From an uncultured Collinsella sp. (GTDB taxonomy: Bacteria; Actinomycetota; Coriobacteriia; Coriobacteriales; Coriobacteriaceae): a stretch of 64,000 nt of DNA. Position numbers and translations under genes: made by a program. The DNA is taken from contig CATYVH010000003.1 in the NCBI GenBank assembly GCA_958413765.1, positions 62,001 through 126,000 of the forward strand. The letters run 5' to 3'. Of the stretch, positions 32,257 to 39,970 are shown piece after piece. The number at the start of each line of letters is the position of its first letter. Position 1 is the stretch's first letter. A model generated the notes under the pieces. It saw nothing but the letters and a program-made list of their open reading frames with translations. It was not told where the DNA came from and made no database searches.

Positions 32257-32961
32257 TTAGCGATCGGCTCGCTGCGATTTGCGCCACAGCAGATACGAAT
32301 AGACGTAGGCAGCGCCAGCTGAACCAAACGCCAGCACCGCAATCACCGCGGCGACGACTTCACTCGAAAGCACGCTACCCGCCACGCCCATCACAATCAG
32401 GCCAATACCCAGCACCATAAAGCAGGCACCGCCAAAACGCTGCGTACGGCGCCAGTTCTCGGGATCGGCAAGCGCCCAGGGCGTCTTGATACCGAGCGTA
32501 TAGTTCTGCTTCACACGCGGCAAGTAGTTACCCACACCAATGAACAGCAAACCGACAGCACCGGAAATCAGCACGTTGACCGAACCGACCGCCGGCACCA
32601 CGCCCCAGACCGTAAGCTCTCCCAGCCAGCTTATGCCGCACATGAACAAGGTGAAGGCAATTACGAAGCCCTGATAGAACTTACCCGAGGTTCGATATGC
32701 CTCACCTTTGGGATCGATGCGCGGCACCACGCAGAACATTGCGAGAAGCGCCAGAGGCAGCACGCCGAGCGCGGAGGCCATCCAGCTAGGACCCCAACCG
32801 TCGACAGCGCCGTTCGCGCCCCAGTGCGTGGGAATCTGCGCAGGCAAGCTCGGCATCACCATGAGGTGCGCTACGACATTGGCGACGCACAGAGCGACCA
32901 GCGCAATCCACACGCGCGACGATACCCCTGTGGGGTGAATGCCCTTGTTTTCGTTATTCAT
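32257..32961 (-). CDS. sdpI: SdpI-family membrane protein
   Basis: 234 aa with six predicted membrane helices. The N-terminal segment ANVVAHLMVMPSLPAQIPTHWGANGAVDGWG is the DUF1648 signature, and the C-terminal part with YLPRVKQNYTLGIKTPWALADPENWRRTQRFGG is the SdpI domain (PF13630). In Bacillus subtilis SdpI is the immunity protein and receptor against the SdpC toxin, and it acts with the repressor SdpR. Here an SdpR-like ArsR gene overlaps its start by 8 bp. No sdpABC toxin genes are nearby, so it may protect against other strains' toxins or have another membrane-stress role. Confidence 0.88.
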   Translation of the reverse strand: MNNENKGIHPTGVSSRVWIALVALCVANVVAHLMVMPSLPAQIPTHWGANGAVDGWGPSWMASALGVLPLALLAMFCVVPRIDPKGEAYRTSGKFYQGFVIAFTLFMCGISWLGELTVWGVVPAVGSVNVLISGAVGLLFIGVGNYLPRVKQNYTLGIKTPWALADPENWRRTQRFGGACFMVLGIGLIVMGVAGSVLSSEVVAAVIAVLAFGSAGAAYVYSYLLWRKSQRADR

Positions 32962-33232
32962 CCTTATCACCTTCATTGTTTGTAAAACCCATAAACCAGC
33001 CAATTAAATCCTGCATGACGGTGGTGTTTAAGCTGTATACGATGTTTTGGCCATGGCGCTCGTCGGTCACCAACCCGGCGTTTTTAAGCGTCGCCAAGTG
33101 ATGGCTCAGCGACGGCTTACTGATATCGAAATGCTTGGCAAGCTCCCCCGCCGTGCAATTGCCCTCGCGCAGCAGTTCCAAAATGCGCCGCCGCGTAGGA
33201 TCGGCCAGCGCCTTAAAACCCTCTCCCGGCAT
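32954..33232 (-). CDS. sdpR: SdpR-type ArsR-family repressor
   Basis: 92 aa winged-helix protein: FKALADPTRRRILELLREGN, TAGELAKHFDISKPSLSHHLATL (recognition helix), AGLVTDERHGQNIVYSLN (wing), no metal-binding cysteines. These features and the overlapping sdpI identify the autorepressor SdpR group. ATG at 33232 follows GAGGAGG; an upstream in-frame codon at 33268 lacks a site. The palindrome at 33281-33304 is the likely operator. Confidence 0.88.
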   Translation of the reverse strand: MPGEGFKALADPTRRRILELLREGNCTAGELAKHFDISKPSLSHHLATLKNAGLVTDERHGQNIVYSLNTTVMQDLIGWFMGFTNNEGDKDE

Positions 33233-33280
33233 AGAACCTCCTCTCGCTATCTCTCGCGACGTGGACACTATACTCGTTAT

Positions 33281-33304
33281 TTAGATGTTTGTCTAATCAT
33301 CTAA
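33281..33304. promoter_or_regulatory. Operator for SdpR-like repressor
   Basis: TTAGATG (33281-33287) and CATCTAA (33298-33304) are perfect inverted repeats; nested inside is TTAGA/TCTAA with a 6-nt gap. It is AT-rich and 49 bp upstream of the sdpR start, as expected of an ArsR/SdpR autoregulatory site. Confidence 0.6.
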
Positions 33305-33320
33305 TTTACTGCTCAGCATA

Positions 33321-33345
33321 GAACGCCTGTTCGTTTTTATATAAT
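33321..33345 (+). promoter_or_regulatory. SOS (LexA) box-like site overlapping a promoter
   Basis: GAACGCCTGTTC (33321-33332) has the GAAC-N4-GTTC form of Gram-positive LexA boxes; extended by its flanks it fits CGAACRNRYGTTYG in 12 of 14. A perfect TATAAT follows at 33340-33345. The site lies 52 bp before the small ORF at 33397. Confidence 0.55.
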
Positions 33346-33396
33346 GGGGCCTGAAGCAGATGGGCTAGCTCCCTCTTCCCAAGAAGAAGATGGACT

Positions 33397-33483
33397 ATGA
33401 GTATTGACGATGTCCTGACGTTGTTATTGCTTGTAATCGCGGCTGTGGAGCTCGGCATCCACATTGGAGGTCGAATGAAATAG
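33397..33483 (+). CDS. 28-aa hydrophobic peptide resembling holin-like type I toxins
   Basis: ATG at 33397, TAG at 33481-33483. Layout: MSIDD, hydrophobic core VLTLLLLVIAAVELGIHI, then basic GGRMK. This is the shape of the small holin-like toxin peptides (Hol_Tox, TxpA/BsrG-like) of Gram-positive bacteria, with an acidic N-terminus, one helix and a basic end. Shine-Dalgarno is purine-rich but weak (AAGAAGAAGATGG). A good TATAAT with an SOS-box-like site lies upstream, and a hairpin-containing 3' segment follows, as in type I toxin-antitoxin loci. No antisense promoter could be proven. Family membership is by resemblance only. Confidence 0.55.
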   Translation: MSIDDVLTLLLLVIAAVELGIHIGGRMK

Positions 33484-33570
33484 CCACCCCCGCGTAATGC
33501 GAAGACGGCCACTTCTCACGCTACAAACGTGCATTGGAGTTGGCCAACCCGCTGCAACGGGTGCCATCTG
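33484..33570 (+). other. Structured 3' segment after the small hydrophobic ORF
   Basis: Contains GGCCACTTC and GTTGGCC as loose inverted arms and ACCCG/CGGGT (33547-33551, 33558-33562) as a short stem in GGCCAACCCG...CGGGTGCC. Comparable GGCTAACCCGC...GCGGGT segments follow Hol_Tox-type ORFs in gut Firmicutes as I recall. It could hold the antitoxin RNA overlap and terminator; unproven. Confidence 0.35.
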
Positions 33571-33640
33571 CTTCATCTTATGCGAATCCCGATCTCATTT
33601 CAACAAGCCCCTAGGGCTCAAATCCAATCGCGATAATACC

Positions 33641-33646
33641 TATAAT
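33641..33646 (+). promoter_or_regulatory. Putative -10 of tcdA
   Basis: TATAAT at 33641-33646, 45 bp before the tcdA ATG. The -35 (TCAAAT) is weak. Confidence 0.4.
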
Positions 33647-33690
33647 GGCGACAGCTAAACCACGACCCGCTTCCCCATCGGAGGATATCT

Positions 33691-34488
33691 ATGACCGAAA
33701 CCACGACCGAAGCTCCCGTCGAGACACGTGACACCAAGCTCGAGATCATCATGGGGCGCGAGGCACTTGATAAACTCGCCGATGCCACGGTGCTGGTACT
33801 CGGCTGCGGAGGTGTGGGCTCCAACTGCTGCGAGGCACTTGCCCGTGGCGGCATTGGTCATTTCGTCATTCTGGACAAGGACATCATCGCGCCCAGCAAT
33901 ATCAATCGCCAGTCCATCGCCTTTCACAGCACCGTCGGCAAGCGCAAGGTCGATGTTATGGAAGCCATGATCCACGATATCAATCCCGCCACCACCGTCA
34001 TCAAGCGAACTGAATATCTGCTGAGCGACAATATCGACGAGTTCTTTACGAGCGTTTTTGAGCAGACGGGCGGCAAGCTCGACTTCGTCGTCGACGCCAT
34101 CGACACCATCTCGGCCAAGCTCACCATTGCCAAATATGCTCAAGATCACGACATTCGTTTGGTTAGCTCTATGGGCGGGGCCAACAAGCTGCATCCCGAA
34201 TGCTTGCGTTTTGCCGATATCTTTGACACCGTGCGCGACCCCATGAGCCGCATCATGCGCAAAGAGTGCAAAAAGCGCGGCATCAAGAGCCTGCACGTGC
34301 TGTTTAGCTGCGAGGAATCGGTTAAAACCCAGCCCCGCGACCCTTCCAACATCCACGAGCGCACCGAGCTGGGAACCGCGAGCTTTATGCCGCCCATCAT
34401 GGGCCAGATGATCGCCGGCGAGGTAATCCGCCAGATCAGCGGACGCGGCACCGAGCGCGCGCGCTCCGACGGCCAGCGCTTGGACTAG
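33691..34488 (+). CDS. tcdA: tRNA threonylcarbamoyladenosine dehydratase
   Basis: 265 aa E1-like enzyme that converts t6A37 of ANN-decoding tRNAs to its cyclic form. GCGGVGSNCCEALARGGIG is the nucleotide-binding loop; DKDIIAPSNINRQ binds ATP; VVDAIDTISAKL and GGANKLHPE follow as in the TcdA/YgdL group. The C-terminal GTASFMPPIMGQMIAGEVIRQI is characteristic. CGGAGGA precedes the ATG. The next gene, TatD-like, starts 13 bp after the stop. Confidence 0.93.
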   Translation: MTETTTEAPVETRDTKLEIIMGREALDKLADATVLVLGCGGVGSNCCEALARGGIGHFVILDKDIIAPSNINRQSIAFHSTVGKRKVDVMEAMIHDINPATTVIKRTEYLLSDNIDEFFTSVFEQTGGKLDFVVDAIDTISAKLTIAKYAQDHDIRLVSSMGGANKLHPECLRFADIFDTVRDPMSRIMRKECKKRGIKSLHVLFSCEESVKTQPRDPSNIHERTELGTASFMPPIMGQMIAGEVIRQISGRGTERARSDGQRLD

Positions 34489-34501
34489 CAGGGATGCCGC
34501 G

Positions 34502-35284
34502 ATGGAGCCGCAGTTGTTTGATGCACACTGTCATCTTGATTTGATGGCCTGCCCGGATACCGTTGCCGATGAGACGACGGCACTGAGCCTGGGTCTATTT
34601 GACTGCGGCGTCGACCCACGCGACTTCGCGGCAGCAAAAACACGCGCCAGTCACCACCCGAACATCATCGCGGGCGCAGGGCTCCATCCCTGGTGGCTCG
34701 CCGAAGGTCGATGCAGCGCTCCCGAAATCGACCTGCTTTGCGAAGTCGCTGCACAAGAGCGTTTTATCGGCGAGATCGGGCTCGACTTTTCAGCGCGCTT
34801 TGCTGGAAGCGAGCCGTTACAAATACAGGCACTTGATCGGCTCTGCGATACGCTCGCGCAGCATCCTCTTGCCGGACGCGTGATATCAATTCACGCCGTT
34901 CGTTCGGCAGGAACCGTGCTGGACGTCCTCGAGTCGCACGGACTACTCATCCCAAATCCCGACTCCCCCTTTATCATCTTCCACTGGTTTAGCGGCACCT
35001 CGGACGAACTCGTCCGCGCGCGCGATGCAGGCTGCTATTTTTCCGTCAGCGAGCGCATGCTCGCCACCAAACGTGGGCGCGAATACGCCCGACAGATTCC
35101 ACTCGACCGTCTACTACTCGAGACCGATGCGCCGGCAGAGCCAGACGCAGAAACAAGTGCGCAGTCGCTCATCAGATCGCTCACAAGGACCTCGATGCGC
35201 ATCGCCTCGCTCAAAAACTGTGACGCAAAGCGCATCGAGTCGGCAGTTTTAGCAAATGCGCACTCTTTTTTTGACCTTCGCTAA
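34502..35284 (+). CDS. TatD-family metal-dependent hydrolase
   Basis: 260 aa TIM-barrel. Metal-binding DAHCHLD at the N-terminus, EIGLDF near the middle, ISIHAVR, FHWFSG and LLLETDAP near the C-terminus follow the TatD order (PF01026). Family members are 3'-5' DNases or related phosphoesterases. It is shorter and more divergent than housekeeping TatD, so the substrate is uncertain. Lies 13 bp after tcdA and is probably co-transcribed. Confidence 0.85.
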   Translation: MEPQLFDAHCHLDLMACPDTVADETTALSLGLFDCGVDPRDFAAAKTRASHHPNIIAGAGLHPWWLAEGRCSAPEIDLLCEVAAQERFIGEIGLDFSARFAGSEPLQIQALDRLCDTLAQHPLAGRVISIHAVRSAGTVLDVLESHGLLIPNPDSPFIIFHWFSGTSDELVRARDAGCYFSVSERMLATKRGREYARQIPLDRLLLETDAPAEPDAETSAQSLIRSLTRTSMRIASLKNCDAKRIESAVLANAHSFFDLR

Positions 35285-35299
35285 CCCATGTGGCAAAAA

Positions 35300-35346
35300 T
35301 GCCAAGGGACATGCGAATCGTACAACGCAGTCCCTATTGATAGGCA
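35300..35346. repeat. Degenerate GGGAC palindrome at the end of the tatD-like gene
   Basis: TGCCAAGGGAC (35300-35310) and GTCCCTATTGATAGGCA (35330-35346) form inverted arms (GGGAC/GTCCC, TGCC/GGCA). Preceded by ATGTGGCAAAAA. Possibly a decayed member of the GGGACAGG family between convergent genes. Confidence 0.35.
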
Positions 35347-35362
35347 GTGCAATTCGGCAGCA

Positions 35363-36880
35363 TTACACCAATTCGTGCATGAGATCACGGTTGCGCGCAT
35401 ACAATTCGTCAAAGATATGACGGCGCGACGCATATAGCTCGTGGGCAGTCATATCGGGCACGATTGTTTGCGCAACGCCAAGGACTCGGGCGAGTTCATC
35501 CCATGATGCATAGGCGCCACCTGCGAGAGCTGCCATGATGGCATCACCGAAGCATGCGCCCACCGTAACCTTGGCAACCGAGACCTCGCGCCCGCATACG
35601 TCGGCGATAGCTTGCATCCAAACTGGATTCTTGGTTCCACCTCCGACAAGCATAATGCGCCCAATTGGCAGTCCATGCTCTCGCTCGATAATGTCGACAT
35701 GGGATGCAACGGTATACGCGACGCCTTCCAAGGCGGCGCGAACCACATGGGCTCGTGTATGCCTTCCGGTCAAGCCAAAGAAGACGCCACGCGCCTCGGG
35801 ATCATTGAGCGGAGTACGCTCCCCCGCAAAGTACGGCAGACACAGGAGCCCATCGGCACCCGGCGCCACGTCGGCGGCATCATGCGCCATAACCGAATAT
35901 GCATCGGGGCCACCGTGGCCCTCGGCCTCTACGGCGTCGCGATACAGTTCTTGGCGCAGCCACGATGTGAGCGCACCCGCCGTATTGGTCCCCGCGCAGA
36001 TCCCGTAAGTTCCGGGAATGATAAACGTCCCTGGCCACAGACGGGCATCATCGATCATATGATCAGCTAGGTAGATGAAATACGCTGTACTCCCCAACTG
36101 AACCATCATATCGCCGGGACGGAATACACCCGTCGAAATGGCCTCGGCACCAGAGTCGCCCGTTCCCACTAAGACAGGTGTCCCTGCCGCGAGCCCCGTC
36201 GCCTCAGCCGCACGCTGCGTAATCACCCCGGCAATATCGGTAGCCGACATTACCTCCGCCATCTGGTCAGGCCGGCAGAAACGAGCACATTCCCGAGCAT
36301 CAACCTTCCAAGTGTAGCGGTCATATAGGGGAAGAAAATCCTCCGCCAAATAACGGTCCACCGTAAAACGCCCCGTCAACTTCGCGCACAGAAACGATGA
36401 CGCCGTCAGGAACTTCGCGGCACGTTCGTGCACCTCGGGCATATTCTCCTTAAACCACAAGATCTTGGGAGCAATATCTGACGAACAGGGATCGTGCCCG
36501 AAAAGCTCGCGCGCGCGATCTGACCCATATTCGAAAAGAAGCTCGTCAATCTGCGGCTTCGAACGTGCATCGACTCCATATAAAATCGCGGGCGCCAGCG
36601 CGTTGCACTCGGTATCGACCGGTACGCAGTCGCAACCCAATGCGGAAAGGCCCACGCATCCAATCTGCGCCGCATTAACCCCCGATCGCACCACCAGCTC
36701 GCGCGACAAGCGGCAAAAATCGCCCCACCAAACTGCCTCCGCATCATGCTGGTACCATCCATCACGCGGGTTGTCCGTCTCGTGTCCACAAGAGGCCTGG
36801 CAAACGATGTTGCATCGACCATCGATTAAAACGCCTTTAGAGGCACTTGTCCCAATATCAATACCCAGATAGAACCCCAT
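35363..36880 (-). CDS. FGGY-family carbohydrate kinase
   Basis: 505 aa, xylulokinase/gluconokinase-like. N-terminal ATPase loop YLGIDIGTSASKGVL, the sugar-contacting GLSALG and ILYGVDARSK, GTGDSGAEAIS, and the C-terminal ATP site LVGGGTKNPVWMQAIADV with PYFAGERTPLNDP. Substrate not assignable; D-xylulose- or erythritol-type sugars are the usual ones. Last gene of the eleven-gene cluster transcribed leftwards from 46751, 6 bp after the BtpA-like gene. It may phosphorylate a sugar released by the cluster's other enzymes. Confidence 0.9.
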   Translation of the reverse strand: MGFYLGIDIGTSASKGVLIDGRCNIVCQASCGHETDNPRDGWYQHDAEAVWWGDFCRLSRELVVRSGVNAAQIGCVGLSALGCDCVPVDTECNALAPAILYGVDARSKPQIDELLFEYGSDRARELFGHDPCSSDIAPKILWFKENMPEVHERAAKFLTASSFLCAKLTGRFTVDRYLAEDFLPLYDRYTWKVDARECARFCRPDQMAEVMSATDIAGVITQRAAEATGLAAGTPVLVGTGDSGAEAISTGVFRPGDMMVQLGSTAYFIYLADHMIDDARLWPGTFIIPGTYGICAGTNTAGALTSWLRQELYRDAVEAEGHGGPDAYSVMAHDAADVAPGADGLLCLPYFAGERTPLNDPEARGVFFGLTGRHTRAHVVRAALEGVAYTVASHVDIIEREHGLPIGRIMLVGGGTKNPVWMQAIADVCGREVSVAKVTVGACFGDAIMAALAGGAYASWDELARVLGVAQTIVPDMTAHELYASRRHIFDELYARNRDLMHELV

Positions 36881-36886
36881 AGGTGC

Positions 36887-37696
36887 CTACTTCCCTCGCG
36901 CCGTGCGAGCGGCAGCCATAAAACGAGCTACCCGCTCAACATCAACCGGGGCATCCAGCTTTCCATCGCGCTTTAAGCACGTGCCGACAAACGCGCCATC
37001 GTAGTGAGCAAATACGTCTGCCACGGTATTTTCGCGACAACCGGTGCCACACACCACAGGTACTTGGCCAACACGCTCGCGGACCTCATCGGCAAGCTCG
37101 CCCGAAGCGCCGCGACCGGCAGCCGAACCGCCGATGACCATCGCATCCGGTAGGCAATTAAAGAGAAGTGAATCGGCAATGTCCGCAGTCGTGCGGTCGT
37201 TGAGATAAACCTCCCCCTCGCTCGTGATGAAGTGAAAAAGCTTGAGGTCGTCCAAGCGCAGCGCCGCCTTGCGACGCATGGTGTGCGCGAAATCTCGGTT
37301 AATCAGCCCGAGATCACCGGCCCAGGCACCGCAAAAATTGCAGCGCGTGAACTGCGCGTCGACGGCAGCGCACAGCTCGATTGTAGCATCACCATCGTAA
37401 ATTGCCTCAGCTCCCCAAGGAGTCGACAGATCATGGGATAGAGCCCCGATTACATAGCCCATCGATGCAAGGGTTGAGGGAGAAACGTGCTGCTCATAGG
37501 GCATCGAGAGCTCATTGGTAATCAAAATGCCATCGACACCGCCCTGCTGCAACGCTTCAAGATCGCGCTTGGCGGCTTCCACGACCTGCGACACGCTTCC
37601 GCCCGGGTAATACAGTGGATCGCCCGGCAGAGGACGCAGGTGCAGCATTCCGATAACCGGCTTTTCGGTCTTGAACATCGAGGTTAGAAACGACAT
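36887..37696 (-). CDS. BtpA/SgcQ-family TIM-barrel protein
   Basis: 269 aa. KPVIGMLHLRPLPGDPLYYPGG at the N-terminus, DLEALQQGGVDGILITNE, and GTGCRENTVADVFAHYDGAFVGTCLKRDG near the C-terminus identify BtpA/SgcQ (PF03437). BtpA is linked to photosystem I in cyanobacteria; in heterotrophs SgcQ is part of the E. coli sgc carbohydrate operon with no proven reaction. The barrel with phosphate-binding end suggests a sugar-phosphate or nucleoside substrate. It lies between YjbQ and the FGGY kinase in a catabolic cluster. Confidence 0.88.
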   Translation of the reverse strand: MSFLTSMFKTEKPVIGMLHLRPLPGDPLYYPGGSVSQVVEAAKRDLEALQQGGVDGILITNELSMPYEQHVSPSTLASMGYVIGALSHDLSTPWGAEAIYDGDATIELCAAVDAQFTRCNFCGAWAGDLGLINRDFAHTMRRKAALRLDDLKLFHFITSEGEVYLNDRTTADIADSLLFNCLPDAMVIGGSAAGRGASGELADEVRERVGQVPVVCGTGCRENTVADVFAHYDGAFVGTCLKRDGKLDAPVDVERVARFMAAARTARGK

Positions 37697-37729
37697 AACG
37701 TGCTCCTTCTTAGGGTCATTGCAGGGACG

Positions 37730-38158
37730 TTACTCCCCCAGCGCCTCGACGTACACTTTTCGCTTCTGCGGACCGTCAAACTCCGCAAGATAGATGTTCT
37801 GGGCACCTCCGCACACGATGTGGCCATCTTGGACGGGAAAGAAGCAACTGTTTCCACAAATCATGCTCTTGATATGCCCACAGGAGTTGTTACCGGTGGC
37901 TCCATAGCTCGGCAGGAAGTGTGCATGCGCATAGGGGGCATCGAGTGGGGCGATGCGATCAAGCGTCTCCATAAGATCCGTCTCCACGCAGGGCAGCCCC
38001 TCGTTTACCACGATTCCGCAGGTCGTATGCGACAAAATAATCGCCGCCAAGCCATTCGTCACCGAGCTGCGTTCGATGGCAGCGTGGACGTCCTCGGTAA
38101 TATCGATGAACTGGTCCGGAGCAGTCGATAGATAGCTCAATGTCTCGAGCGTCACCAT
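37730..38158 (-). CDS. YjbQ family protein (UPF0047)
   Basis: 142 aa. FIDITEDVHAAIERSSVTNGLAAIILSHTTCGIVVNEGL, GATGNNSCGHIKSMICGNS and GGAQNIYLAEFDGPQKRKV are the family lines, with the conserved His and Ser/Thr cluster. E. coli YjbQ has weak thiamine-phosphate synthase activity; the true role is unsettled. Start ATG 38158 is 3 nt after the amidohydrolase stop with AGGGG about 10 nt upstream; a GTG two codons earlier would overlap. Being embedded in a sugar cluster, it may act on a phosphorylated intermediate. Confidence 0.88.
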   Translation of the reverse strand: MVTLETLSYLSTAPDQFIDITEDVHAAIERSSVTNGLAAIILSHTTCGIVVNEGLPCVETDLMETLDRIAPLDAPYAHAHFLPSYGATGNNSCGHIKSMICGNSCFFPVQDGHIVCGGAQNIYLAEFDGPQKRKVYVEALGE

Positions 38159-38160
38159 GT

Positions 38161-39021
38161 TCACTCATCCCCTTCAAGAAAACGCAGGGCATTACCCCAG
38201 TAGAGCCTTTCTCGCGCATCATCGCGCATGGGCACGGTATCGAGCGCCCGCTTGAGTTTGAATGCACGGAAGCGCGGCGTATTGCTGGCGAACATCACTT
38301 GGTGCGATAGCGCGCGCTCATACCACAGCGGTCCCATATCGACCGTGAAAAGACGCTGCATCATCTCCTCGGGCGAATCTATGTAAGTGATAGAGGTGTC
38401 CGCGTAGCAGTTGGGATACTTGAGCAGCATCGCCACGGTCTCGCGCACCCAGGGCCAGCCAAAATGGGTCAAACTAAAACGCACATTTGGATGCGTTGCG
38501 ATTGTGTGCTCAAATGCAAGCGGGTTACTGCGCGAGAGCTCTGCGCCCGGCTCCCAAGACATACCGGCATGGAAAACCACCGGCTTGTTATAGCGCTCGC
38601 ACAGTTCGTAAAGCGGCTCGGCCACAGCATCATCGGGGGCAAAACCCTGCTTTGCCGGATGCAGGCAAAGCCCCTTTGCCCCCAACTCGGTAAAGGCGCG
38701 CTCCAATTCGTCTGCGGCACCGCTCACCTGCGGGTCTACGCTCGCAAATCCCCACAGACGATCGGGATGTGCGGCAACCAGCATGGCAATCTGCTCATTG
38801 GTGCCAAAGTGCCCTCCGCATGCCGTGGTTACATCGAGCGGCATGAGCACGCTCTTCTGCACATCGCAGACGTCCATCTCGACTTGAAGCTCATCCCAAT
38901 CCATGGGGCCCATATGCCCCATACCAAATTCTCGTGACCAAAAACCGAATCCATCAGGCTCATCACCCGGCGTACAGATCTCGCCGTAGAGCATAGGATG
39001 GACCAACATGTCGATAACCAT
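38161..39021 (-). CDS. Amidohydrolase-2 family metal-dependent hydrolase
   Basis: 286 aa TIM-barrel of PF04909 (decarboxylase/lactonase type). VIDMLVHPMLYGE replaces the usual DxHxH by D-x-L-x-H, GFASVDP, GLCLHPAKQGF, PVVFHAGMSW, FSLTHFGWPW and a final FASNTPRFRAF where most relatives have GSDxP. The first metal site therefore looks altered, so activity is uncertain. GGAAAGGAG precedes the ATG. Within the cluster it could hydrolyse a lactone or an imine-derived carboxylate; not provable. Confidence 0.82.
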   Translation of the reverse strand: MVIDMLVHPMLYGEICTPGDEPDGFGFWSREFGMGHMGPMDWDELQVEMDVCDVQKSVLMPLDVTTACGGHFGTNEQIAMLVAAHPDRLWGFASVDPQVSGAADELERAFTELGAKGLCLHPAKQGFAPDDAVAEPLYELCERYNKPVVFHAGMSWEPGAELSRSNPLAFEHTIATHPNVRFSLTHFGWPWVRETVAMLLKYPNCYADTSITYIDSPEEMMQRLFTVDMGPLWYERALSHQVMFASNTPRFRAFKLKRALDTVPMRDDARERLYWGNALRFLEGDE

Positions 39022-39048
39022 TTCGTACTCCTTTCCAGGCATTTGACC

Positions 39049-39849
39049 CTAGTACGGCTCAAACGAACCAATCACTCGGGACGACAGCTCAGCGCCCGCC
39101 TTCATACACGCCGGAATATCAAGGCCATCGATCACGCCCTTGGTAAACCCGGCGATATACGAGTCGCCGGCACCCACGGTATTAACGACCTTCTCCGCTG
39201 GCACGATCCCACACTCATAGAAGCGCTCACCGTCATAGGCAATGCTTCCCTTCTCGCCAAGCGTGGCAACCGCAACGCGCGGTCCCAATACCTGCACGCG
39301 GCGTACCCAGTCTCGTAGCTCCGGAGTGTCCTCTTCAAACGACATGAACGCATAGTCAACGTAGGGAAAATGGTTCTCGCAGGCATATTCGGGATCCTGG
39401 CTGAACACCGAGAAGTCCATAACCACCGTCTTGCCCGCATCATGCCATTCGGGCAGGAGGTCCAAACAATTGCCAAACAGGTCGGTGTGAATGATGTCAT
39501 GTTCTAGGATAAACGCCCGGTCGTCTTCATTCGGTCGATATGTCTCCATTACGCCATCGATTGCCTCGAGATGTACGCGATCGACGCCGTCTTTCAACGC
39601 CATGAGCATCACCGAGGTGTCGCCATCCTCCACCCGCAGATGTGAGATATCGAACCCCTCGGCGGCCAGCGCCTCCCTCATCTTGTCTCCGTACTCGTCC
39701 TTGCCGACGACCGACACGGCGGATACCGAAACGCCCATTCGTGCAAGATGGATACCCCAGTCAATGCCATTACCAGTCGGATAGAACACGCCGATGTTTT
39801 GATAGACGTCCGCACAGCAAAAACCAGCCGCACACGCTTTAATACCCAT
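39049..39849 (-). CDS. PfkB-family kinase, second FrlD-like paralogue
   Basis: 266 aa. GFCCADVYQNIGVFYPTGNGIDWGIHLARMG (substrate lid region), the VMDFSVF strand and the ATP/catalytic motif NTVGAGDSYIAGF with the catalytic Asp. It resembles fructoselysine 6-kinase in size and layout, but the usual GGNAVNVAV reads TGNGIDWGI, changing residues near the sugar site. This implies a different though related substrate from the FrlD at 39971. ATG at 39849 has GGAGAAGACC. Lies 121 bp after frlD. Confidence 0.85.
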   Translation of the reverse strand: MGIKACAAGFCCADVYQNIGVFYPTGNGIDWGIHLARMGVSVSAVSVVGKDEYGDKMREALAAEGFDISHLRVEDGDTSVMLMALKDGVDRVHLEAIDGVMETYRPNEDDRAFILEHDIIHTDLFGNCLDLLPEWHDAGKTVVMDFSVFSQDPEYACENHFPYVDYAFMSFEEDTPELRDWVRRVQVLGPRVAVATLGEKGSIAYDGERFYECGIVPAEKVVNTVGAGDSYIAGFTKGVIDGLDIPACMKAGAELSSRVIGSFEPY

Positions 39850-39970
39850 GGTCTTCTCCAATGTTCAAAAGGGGGCCCACCACATAACGAGCCCCCTTTT
39901 CGCGTTTCGCTTATTGTTTTGCATCGGTTGTCCAAGGCCTCATAGCCAGACCGCCGTACGCTTTCTTAAG

